Shown piece by piece: positions 8,504-16,444 of a stretch of 17,719 nt of DNA. A program made the translations under genes and the position numbers. The stretch's first letter is position 1; every line of letters starts with the position of its first letter. The notes under the pieces are model-generated. The model made no database searches. It worked only from the letters and a program-made list of their open reading frames with translations, and had not been told where the DNA came from. Source of the stretch: Zancudomyces culisetae (taxonomy: Eukaryota > Kickxellomycota > Harpellomycetes > Harpellales > Legeriomycetaceae); contig LSSK01001400.1 in the NCBI GenBank assembly GCA_001969505.1, forward strand, positions 1 through 17,719, written 5' to 3'.

Positions 8504-8507
8504 ATGA
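8451..8507 (+). promoter_or_regulatory. Upstream ORF overlapping the HER2 start codon
   Basis: An 18-codon frame ([18 protein letters not shown]) ends in a TGA that overlaps the main ATG as ATGA, in a different frame. Its peptide is hydrophobic and basic, like a mitochondrial presequence, so a spliced or frameshifted alternative N terminus is conceivable, though nothing in the sequence proves it. A simple regulatory uORF is the plainer reading. Confidence 0.5.
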
Positions 8508-11303
8508 TAATTCCAAAATCCAAACGTACCACCATAAAAGTACTAGAGCGGTCAACAAGGTCTCTTTTTTTTTCTACAGGGATCACAACCAAATTACATG
8601 AAAGAATTCAACATACGACAAAATCCCAAGATAACGCCCAATCCGCAAATCTCCAATCAGTTATCAAACGCCATTCTAGTACAAAATGCAGCGAATCAGC
8701 CAATAACGATCGAATTTCCAGTATCATTAAAACTCTGGATAGAATATATACAAAACTTGAAGATCCAAAGGCCAGCTACAACTCTATTATCGATCTTCGA
8801 GAAAAAGAGCAGGTTGTACAAGACTATGCAAGCTTTTTAAAACAGATAGACACAAAGAGTGAAAACGACACACGAAGCTTGCAAAGAAAACAGTCAGAAA
8901 GTGTTGAAGGAAAGACATTGTTTGTCAAAGGAAACTACTCTACCAAGGGGGAACCCACAACATGTGGCTCAAAGGCACTCTTTGGTAACCATTCGATATT
9001 TGCTTTACTGGTACATATGTATAAGGCTATCTAGTATCAGCTTTATATCTTTACGTTCTACGTTCTACTTTTTACTATATTTACTATATTTACCATATTT
9101 ACTATATATTTACATTGTGTTTAGGATACGATTCACCAATAAGTGCGACTGTAGTCGATCTACTAGAGAACTCGGGAGCCTTGATTTTAGGCAAAACTAA
9201 TCTTGACGAGTTTGGAATGGGTTCCAGCACAACGTTTTCAGCCTACGGTCCGACAAAACATTTCTTGAAAACCAATGATGGGCTTGAAGCTGTGAATAAG
9301 CTCAAAAAGCATGTTGATGTTGGCGAAATAACAAGTAATGAAACTCAAAATTCTGTAAACTTAGAGGAAGATAGGTGTAGTGGAGGAAGCTCTGGTGGTA
9401 GTGCTGTAGTTGTTGGAGCTGGATTATGTAATGCGTAAGTAAACCCAATGTTGTATCTTTTCAATAACAATTTACTGAACTCTGTCTTTTCCTATCCTTT
9501 TCTTTTTTTTTCCTTTCTCTACAAAACAAATACATCACCATACAAACGTAATCATGTACATAAAGTGCGCTAGGGTCAGATACAGGTGGATCTGTTAGGT
9601 TACCAGCATCGTGGTGTGGTGTCGTTGGTTTCAAGCCATCGTATGGTCAATGCAGTAGATATGGGCTTGTTGAGTATGCCAGTTCATTAGATACAGTAGG
9701 AATTCTAGGCGAGAGTGTGTCAACAACAAGAGCGGTATATAGTAAGCTGAATACATCAAATCCAATTGTGATGAGATGAAATGGAATGTGATGTGATGTG
9801 ATGTGATGTGATGTGATGTGATGTGATGTGATGTGATGTGATGTGATGTGATGTGATGTGATGTGATGTGATGTGATGTGATGTGATGTGATGTGATGTG
9901 TTATTTATGGTACTGAGAAAACCTGTTGTTGAATGTAATAGAAACCATGGCAAAGTATGATAGCAAGGATATGAGCTGTTTACCCGAAAAAGCAAGGAGT
10001 GCTTTGGAAAGGCTTTACAATTCCACGAAAGGCTCAAATAGTGTAGCCTCTGATCATGAAAAACCTAACCTGAAGGGAATCAGAGTTGGAATTCCACAGG
10101 TAAGTTGACACTGTTTTTTCATTTATCTAGAGAATTTATCTAGCAACACAAATTGGTGTGGTGTACATTTTTATAGGAGTACTATATCAAAGAATTGAGC
10201 GAGTCAGTAGTACAGGCATGGAAACACACCAGCAAAATACTAGAGCAGATGGGTGCAGAAGTGGTAAAAGTCAGTCTCCCTCATACCAAATATGCGCTAT
10301 CTACCTATTATACGATCGCACCTGCCGAGGCATCGTCAAACCTGGCCAGGTACGATGGAATAAGATATGGATACAAACACACAGACGAAATTCCCGATGA
10401 GGCCAGTGGTACCAGTAGTACCAGTAGTTCGTCGTACGCTGCTGGAAGAAGTTTTATGAACAAATACGCGTATACTAGGGCAATGGGTCTAGGTCCAGAA
10501 GTTCAAAGGCGGATTATGTTGGGAACCTTTGTCTTATCAGTTGGGTAAGCCTTTCTTTTAGTCAAGAGCATAAACACACTTATATATATATACATATATC
10601 ACCCAGATTACAGAGCATGATGTGGCAACATTGCATATACGTGTAAATACACATAGATCATATAACGACTATTATCTGCAAGCAAGTAAAATGCGGAGGA
10701 TGATCCAGCAGGATTTCGACAATGTTTTCAATTTCCCAAATATTTTGAATTCGCCTGACTACAGTACTCTTCGATGTAAAAATCCAACAGAAAGTGCTGT
10801 GGACTTGCTTCTTGTTCCTACAGGCTGTTCAACTGCTCCACCACTTTCCGCCTTTTCGGCAGGCGACCACGAAAACAAAAGCGCATCATCTGATTATATT
10901 CTTCATTCATACGTTAACGATGTCATGACTGTTCCAAGCTCACTTGCAGGTATGTGTCTTTGTTATTATTTATCTTCCATATCAGTACATTTATCACATT
11001 TATCACATCTATGTCACTATTTGTGAGTGTTTGTTTCTACTTGAAGTGTATAGGGCTTTCAAATGAAAATCAACTCGATTTGTTTATTTTCCATCTTTAG
11101 GTTTACCATCGATTTCAATCCCTGTTGGAATATCCAAAACAGATGGATTTCCTATCGGTTTGCAGTTGATTTCTCAGTTTGGCAACGATGATTCAGTCCT
11201 GGATGTGGCCTTGAAGTTGGAACAAGCACTACTGAACCAAAATACCCATGAGCAGGATTTGTTTGGGAATTATCTGCCGCTAGTACCTAAAATTTTCCAT
11301 TAG
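8504..11303 (+). CDS. HER2: Mitochondrial glutamyl-tRNA(Gln) amidotransferase subunit A, seven exons
   Basis: Exons are 8504-8984, 9125-9434, 9566-9741, 9918-10099, 10177-10544, 10657-10949 and 11101-11303; all phases agree and give 670 residues, longer than the usual 450-520. The first 35 residues are basic and Ser/Thr-rich, consistent with a mitochondrial presequence. Amidase-signature parts are in order: VKGNYSTKG (Lys142), [28 protein letters not shown] (cis-Ser249), [14 protein letters not shown] (nucleophile Ser273), [18 protein letters not shown], and [10 protein letters not shown] with IGLQLIS at the end. With GatB and a GatC/GatF partner it converts Glu-tRNA(Gln) to Gln-tRNA(Gln) in the matrix, releasing ammonia from glutamine. 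Oddities: the usual KDN around the catalytic Lys is KGN; about 32 extra residues lie between Lys142 and Ser249; a Ser-rich insert is at 461-469. Intron 3 is mostly a pentanucleotide repeat. Confidence 0.95.
9786..9900 (+). repeat. Perfect (ATGTG)23 pentanucleotide microsatellite
   Basis: Twenty-three uninterrupted copies of ATGTG fill 115 of the 176 bases of HER2 intron 3 (9742-9917). Degenerate relatives (GATGAGATGAAATGGA) precede it. The intron is forced by frame: donor GTAAGC at 9742, acceptor TGAG at 9917, phase 1 on both sides, restoring [20 protein letters not shown]. The repeat ends 17 bases before the acceptor, leaving little room for a branch point (TACTGA near 9911 is the only candidate after it). 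Confidence 0.97.
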
Positions 11304-11821
11304 TCTTTGCTTTTTTTTTACTTGATAATCTAATTTATGTAATATCCAAAAAGATTTCATCTATAAAAAAAAAATATCAAAAAAAAATAGCAGCAAATAT
11401 TTTCTCGTCTATTTATTTTCTTTAATTAATCATCTATCCTCAAATCACTATGCCTCCATTTGCCATTACAATTATTTTACTCCGAGTGTTTAGTGGCGCC
11501 AATAATTGATAACAGAATATATTAATACCACTGTTTGCAAAATCTGACATGCCGATTTAGCTATTTTTAATGGCATTTTTCTGGTACTGAGTTGGTTATG
11601 TGGGCAAGTAACAAACATGCTAGCATTCGTTTTTTTTCCAATCGTGATTCAATAAGTACCGATTTGCGATCGAAAAAAAGCGGTAACTCGTAACTGGCGA
11701 TCTAAACAGTAGTTATACCTTACGCAAAATATATTCTTGCTTCTTGGATACACTGCTCCCCTTTTAGAGAAACAAGCATTGTGAATTTGCAGAGCAGTGA
11801 ATTGCTAGAAATACTGCTAAG

Positions 11822-11851
11822 CCTAAACCTAAACCCAAACCCAAACCCAAA
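11822..11851. repeat. CCTAAA/CCCAAA hexamer tract
   Basis: Two CCTAAA units are followed by three CCCAAA units. On the other strand this reads TTTGGG and TTTAGG, superficially telomere-like, but it is short and degenerate. A (TTTAGG)3 run also occurs inside TAF4 coding sequence at 4043-4060, where it encodes Leu-Asn repeats. Confidence 0.85.
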
Positions 11852-12201
11852 GAAACAAAAAAAGTACACAATCATAACTTGGCTCTTCAACCAAGCTATC
11901 CAGCTCCAAAACTAACCCTTCAAACGAGTTTCGTTGATTATTCTCACATAACAAGACACAATACCCACTTTGATAAAGTCACCTGTTTTTTTACCATCTC
12001 AGCATTTTCCGAACTCTTAAGCCCAACAACTCTAATTCTTTTTTATTGGATGGGAAGGCTAAACCACAAGTTATGGATTCACTTAGATACCATATCTGTA
12101 CTGACACTCACAAGTGCAAGTTGGTACTCGAGTGAAGTATCAGCACAAGACACAAAGACTGACTTGATAAAAATGAATGCAGTTGTTATCTTTTCATTTT
12201 T

Positions 12202-12275
12202 ACAATCTTGGTTATTCCAGTTTGGTTCTCCATACAAGAACAAAGTAAATGAAGTACAAAGTGAACCAAGATTGT
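12202..12275. repeat. 12-bp perfect inverted repeat
   Basis: ACAATCTTGGTT at 12202-12213 is matched by its exact reverse complement AACCAAGATTGT at 12264-12275, with 50 bases between. It could form a stem in RNA or be a remnant of a small inverted-repeat element. No target-site duplication was found by eye. Confidence 0.8.
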
Positions 12276-14070
12276 GGTCATGCCATTCTTCCTTTTAGTG
12301 GAAAGAAATTAAAAAAGATAATTGGTATCATGATGGTACACCATTTTCACTAAAAAAAGCAAAAAAATATTAAATAAAATCTCCAGATTTTTGTGTCAAC
12401 TGCAACTCAATGCTACCAGATTTCCTAATTACACGAGTACCTTTTACCTGAAAAAATTGCTGCCGGCAAATTCAAGAATGAACAGTGGAGTTACCGCATT
12501 TTCCATTCCGAAGAATTGTCCAAGAGCCAATAAAAAGATACATTGCATTTTATTTTTTTGCGAATAGTGTGGATATTGTACTCGTGCAAAAAGCCGCTGT
12601 CATCTATGCGCTTGCAGAATCAACATAAGGTAAAAACCCGCATTTAGGCAAAAGCTGCCAAACTCTCTTTTTGTTTTTGCAAACAAGTCCATTCAGCCAC
12701 CCTATTTGGTTCTTACATTGTGTTTTTTTTGAAACCTACAGTTCCTAAATATCCTCAGGGTTTGAACCCCAAGTGCGACATTTGCTGCACATGTTCTGTG
12801 CGTTTAGTATGGGGGAGTAAACTAATCTATTTTCCATTTTCTCCTTTATGTACAGGTAGCCAATCATGTGCAGGTAATTCTATGCAAGGGAATCTTTTTT
12901 TCGATGCAAAGTTTTTTTTTCCCTTACTGATTACGCTTGATTTTTGCTTTTATCAAATGTTTTAGTAATCGATATGTCAAATAATCATTGTTGAAATAAT
13001 TCTATTTTCTTGAAAGCGGCAACATGGTTTATAAAGCAACAGCAAAAAGATAAAACCTTACAAGATTCAGCAGGTTTGATGCATCATAGCTTGAAATTAC
13101 ATAACATCTCGGTACTTGCGAAGTGCGAAAATCAAATTTTACAAAAAAAAATTTGTAACACAAATTTATCAAACAATAAAACCCAAATTGGTCAGTTTGG
13201 GCTAATTGGATTTATTTTTTTCTACAATGATGATAAAATTACTAACCATTGATAAGCAGTGGATAAGGAAATATTACCCCCAATTGCATCTGATATCACA
13301 ATAACTTAATTTTGTAATTACCAAGACCACCCCCCAGAAATTGCCATTTTCATTCTTTTATTTTTTTTTCAGACCGAGATACCGTAGGTGGGCTAAAAGA
13401 ATCGTGCAACATTTATTTTTTGCTAACACAAGAAAAGAAATCTCTGTTTTGCGGCCATTCCTGATGAAGCAACAATCCCATTTATTTTTTTACGAGATTT
13501 ACTGGCGTGGCTTTGGGCTTTTGGAAATTTTTTCCTATTTTATTTTTTTGCAAGAATATAGGAATTGGGTCAAACTAGTTGTAAGTAATTTCCACATCAC
13601 ACCCCCCTCTATAGGTTCAATTTTTTGTGTGGTTTTGGAATAAAAAGGCTCGGATTTCCCATTTTCCTGCTTTGCTTTCCTTAGTAACAACTACTGCAGC
13701 TTTTATTTTTCAATTATATTTAATGTACATATATATACAAATATAATTGCAGACAAGCATACCAAAGTCACTCTTGATCACGAATACAAGTGTAGCTATA
13801 TATTTATATATATATGTGCATTTTATAAAAGGGTTTCGAAAAGAACTTTTTTTTTTATTTGATTAAAACCAAAAACAACTTTTATTTTGTTACCAAACAA
13901 CACAAAAAGTCTTGGTTTCCATTTCTAGGAGTTAGAGTTTTAGTTAATAACCACGAAAAACTTACTACAAAAACATATAAAAAAGAGGTAAGCAATAAAT
14001 GAGTTGTGCAGAGGCGTAAATATAGGCATAAAACATCTTTGGTAACTAACATTTATTGTATCTGAGCAGT

Positions 14071-14076
14071 CACGTG
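14071..14076. promoter_or_regulatory. CACGTG E-box upstream of OLE1
   Basis: A palindromic CACGTG lies 135 bases upstream of the OLE1 start. Basic helix-loop-helix factors bind this site in fungi. Three more CACGTG copies lie in the first 260 bases of the coding sequence (14298, 14445, 14464). The site is real as a sequence; binding is only a possibility. Confidence 0.35.
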
Positions 14077-14153
14077 TACCTAAGATGCAATATATGGTTA
14101 GAGAACGCTCTATCGCCCTTCTGAAGAGCATATTTTCATTTGGCTATTGATTC

Positions 14154-14168
14154 ATGTTTCTCAAATAA
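14154..14168 (+). promoter_or_regulatory. Minimal upstream ORF before OLE1
   Basis: ATG TTT CTC AAA TAA lies 42 bases upstream of the OLE1 ATG. It would matter only if retained in the mature leader; a TATAG at 14195-14199 could be a 5' UTR intron acceptor, in which case this uORF is spliced out. Confidence 0.3.
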
Positions 14169-14210
14169 CAACGTATTTACTCTATAATTTTGTGTATAGG
14201 AACAGAAAAC

Positions 14211-15422
14211 ATGCCTTCAATAATCGAGAGACCATCATACAAAAAACCAGAATACGTGGTTGATGATAGACCACTTTTTAAGAAGATCCATTGGGTTCAC
14301 GTGATTCTTCTATCCACCACGCCACTAATATCACTCTACGGCATAATGACAACCAAAGTACACCCATACACATTTTTCTTTACAATCCTTTACTATATCT
14401 TTTCCGGATTGGGAATTACAGCTGGATACCATCGACTATGGTCACACGTGTCATACAAAGCAACACGTGGTTTGGAAATATTCTTGGCCTTCGCAGGATG
14501 CGCAGCCGTCCAGGGATCAATTTTCTGGTGGTCAAGAGATCACCGTGTACATCACAGATATACAGACACACCCAGAGATCCCTACAACGCATTGGAAGGA
14601 TTCTACCACAGTCACATGGGATGGATGCTCGTCAGAAAGGACCGCAGAGCATTGGGATACGCTGACACAACCGATCTCAAGGCCAACCCAGTAATCAGAT
14701 TCCAACACAAGTACTATCCAGCACTTGCATTGCTTATGGCAATAGCTGTACCAACATTGGTGTGTGGATTGCTTTGGGGAGACTACCGAGGAGGATACTT
14801 CTTTGCTGGAATCACCAGAATGGTTGTTCTACACCATGCTACGTTCTGTGTAAACTCGTTGGCACACACACTCGGTCGCTCAACATACGATGACTCACAA
14901 ACTGCAAAGGACTCCGTAGTAACTGCTGTTGTCACACTTGGTGAAGGATACCACAACTTCCACCACGAGTTCCCTAAAGATTACCGTAACGCCATCAGAT
15001 TCTACCAATATGATCCTACCAAGTGGTTTATTCGTGCATGCAGCGTGCTCGGCTTAGCAAGTGAATTGTACACATTCCCATCCAACGAAATCGAAAAGGG
15101 GTACGTAGAAATGCGTCTCAAGGAGATCCGCAAGTTGCAAGAACAAGTAAGCTACGGTGTTCCTTTGGAAAAATTGCCAGTTTACACTGAAGAGGAATTT
15201 ATGGTAAACGTCAGAAAGCTTAACAAGAAGTGGATGGTCATCGGTGGTGTCATTTATGATGTTGAGAACTTTATTCAACATCATCCAGGAGGTGTTGCAT
15301 TTGTCCAAGGAGGCGTTGGAAAGGACATGACCGAGGCCTTTAACGGCGGTGTTTATAAGCATCACAGAGCTGCCCACAACCTGTTGTCACAGCTTAGTGT
15401 AGGAACCATCAAGAAGTTGTAA
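14211..15422 (+). CDS. OLE1: Delta-9 acyl-CoA desaturase with C-terminal cytochrome b5 domain
   Basis: This single-exon gene encodes 403 residues from the ATG at 14211; the open frame extends slightly upstream but has no earlier ATG. The three di-iron histidine boxes are present: HRLWSH (74-79), HRVHH (111-115, in WSRDHRVHHRYTDTPRDPYN) and HNFHH (248-252, in GEGYHNFHHEFP), plus NSLAH (215-219). Hydrophobic segments at about 28-72, 88-106, 168-190 and 196-212 fit the four-helix ER membrane topology. The C-terminal cytochrome b5 domain (about 323-400) has the heme ligand motif HHPGG (357-361) and a second His in YKHHRAAHN (382-390). The enzyme inserts the first double bond into palmitoyl- and stearoyl-CoA using oxygen and electrons from the fused b5. 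Compared with about 510 residues in yeast Ole1 it lacks a long N-terminal extension. Its codons look more GC-rich than those of its neighbours, as expected for high expression. Confidence 0.97.
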   Translation: MPSIIERPSYKKPEYVVDDRPLFKKIHWVHVILLSTTPLISLYGIMTTKVHPYTFFFTILYYIFSGLGITAGYHRLWSHVSYKATRGLEIFLAFAGCAAVQGSIFWWSRDHRVHHRYTDTPRDPYNALEGFYHSHMGWMLVRKDRRALGYADTTDLKANPVIRFQHKYYPALALLMAIAVPTLVCGLLWGDYRGGYFFAGITRMVVLHHATFCVNSLAHTLGRSTYDDSQTAKDSVVTAVVTLGEGYHNFHHEFPKDYRNAIRFYQYDPTKWFIRACSVLGLASELYTFPSNEIEKGYVEMRLKEIRKLQEQVSYGVPLEKLPVYTEEEFMVNVRKLNKKWMVIGGVIYDVENFIQHHPGGVAFVQGGVGKDMTEAFNGGVYKHHRAAHNLLSQLSVGTIKKL

Positions 15423-15521
15423 GTTGTAGCCTAGTTCTCGTCCCCCTTTTTCTGTGTTCATGAGTTTGTTTTTTTGATCTAGTTTTCGTTTCTTTTTGCA
15501 TCCTTTTTTCGAAACGTTCAT

Positions 15522-15527
15522 AATAAA
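15522..15527 (+). terminator. OLE1 polyadenylation signal AATAAA
   Basis: AATAAA lies 100 bases after the OLE1 stop codon, following a T-rich 3' UTR. Position and sequence fit a eukaryotic polyadenylation signal. Confidence 0.55.
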
Positions 15528-15582
15528 AAACACGGTGTGATATGAATACAATGCATGAGTTTCTGGATCGAAAAAGGAAACA

Positions 15583-15683
15583 TGGATGATCCGGTCCTTT
15601 GAGTGTTGATGGACTTACAAGCTAGCCTACATGGGATCAGCCCATCCAACATTTTCTATACGTAAATAGCCAGTAAGTCAACA
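15583..15683. repeat. Two interleaved inverted repeats (A-B-A'-B')
   Basis: Arm A, TGGATGATCC (15583-15592), is complementary to A' at 15634-15648, GGATC and ATCCA split by AGCCC. Arm B, TGTTGA and CTTAC split by TGGA (15604-15618), is complementary to B' GTAAGTCAACA (15673-15683). The order A-B-A'-B' is that of a pseudoknot if transcribed. Pairing was checked by eye only; significance and transcription are unknown. Confidence 0.6.
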
Positions 15684-16444
15684 AGCTAGTAATTCTCGGT
15701 TATAGTGATGTGGAAGGTAGGTGGTAGCTGATGACAGAACATTAGTTACAAAACAGTTTGCTGGTGCAAGTAGATCGTGTGCTTTAAACAAACGCATCTT
15801 GAACGTGTTGGTGAAAATACAAACCGAAAGGATGTCTTTTAAATAAAGCAAGATCAGCCAAGGTAGTATTCTGCTAAGTATGGTGTAGTTAAATTGCTGT
15901 GGTTGTGTTTGTAGTTGGTAAGCAAACTAATAAAGCATAGCTTGTATTCTATTCCTGATGAAATCAGCAACTGTACTCAATAATCACCATTCCATCAAAA
16001 ATATATAACGCTTCAACCGCCATCACTCAAAATTCTGGTTACATTTATTTGCTGTAAAAAAAAAATTTTTTATTTTGTAACTTTTATTTTTATTTTATTT
16101 TACTTTCAAAAAGAATAACTATTGGGAATAAAAGGGGAAAGAAAAAGGGGGAAAAAAGCGGATGGGAGTGGGAGACATTTGTGGAGTGAGGTGGTGGAGG
16201 TAAATCATTGAAATGCATAGGCCTGAAATATTTTCAGTCTTTCGTGTACAACATGTAAAAAAAGAAAATTCATCAAAATTACAACAAAAAAAAAATAAAT
16301 AAAAAAAAAAGCGCAAAAAATAATAGCCATAAAGAATTGCAAATTAAGTGAAAACGTTACAAACATACTTTTTATAACACTGGAAACATTTATACTGAAA
16401 AAATAAACCAGGTCAAAAGTAAATATAAAAAAAAGCAAGGTAAA

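Larger units (their letters stand above)
11304..14210. other. 2.9-kb region between HER2 and OLE1 without a recognisable gene
   Basis: No reading frame here shows a known family. The longest is 11879-12298 on the plus strand (first ATG at 12050, 82 residues), which I cannot assign. Visible structure includes a CCTAAA/CCCAAA hexamer tract at 11822-11851; a 12-bp inverted repeat (12202-12213 with 12264-12275); a CCCAAA/TTTGGG hairpin at 13182-13201; recurring TTTATTTTTTT tracts at about 12549, 13208, 13354, 13411, 13481 and 13538; and TA-rich alternations near 13725-13750 and 13800-13815. A CACGTG lies at 14071. The final few hundred bases must include the OLE1 promoter and leader, possibly with a 5' UTR intron ending at TATAG (14195-14199). 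The rest could be decayed mobile DNA or unannotated non-coding RNA. Confidence 0.6.
15423..16444. other. Intergenic region between OLE1 and PPT1
   Basis: No gene is recognised in this 1.0-kb stretch. The first 100 bases are T-rich 3' UTR. From about 15560 to 16040 base composition is more balanced than in other spacers here, and contains interleaved inverted repeats (15583-15683) with a 9-bp direct repeat ACAAGCTAG (15617-15625 and 15681-15689). From 16050 on it is A/T homopolymers, including an A-run followed directly by a T-run near 16056-16072, leading to the PPT1 start. I looked for tRNA, snRNA and C/D-box features and could not support any. Confidence 0.55.

Noticed and set aside
9756-10037. 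A minus-strand frame with repeated HITSH peptide
   Set aside because: It is the translation of the ATGTG microsatellite in HER2 intron 3, continuing antisense to exon 4.
11822-11851. Interstitial telomere sequence
   Set aside because: Only five mixed units are present, the motif is not a perfect telomeric repeat, and housekeeping genes continue on both sides.
11879-12298. A 139-codon open frame on the plus strand
   Set aside because: It has no ATG until 12050, matches no family I recognise, and has no clear splice partners. It is kept only as part of the unassigned region.
12740-12780. A tRNA B-box-like GGTTCAAACCC on the minus strand
   Set aside because: The T-stem pairs poorly and there is no matching acceptor stem or A-box at the expected distance.
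12720-13252. Two frames of about 80 codons (12720-12965 and 13010-13252), the first with a Cys-rich CDICCTC stretch
   Set aside because: They are short, isolated and without conserved motifs; the Cys cluster does not fit a zinc-finger spacing I can support.
13341-13643. A 100-codon open frame with two similar peptides (YRRWAKRIVQ and YRNWVKLVVS)
   Set aside because: It is built over T-tracts giving Phe runs, the similarity of the two peptides is weak at DNA level, and no family is recognisable.
15725-15980. C-box-like TGATGA sequences (15729 and about 15957) suggesting C/D snoRNAs
   Set aside because: No CTGA D-box or terminal stem was found at a suitable distance.
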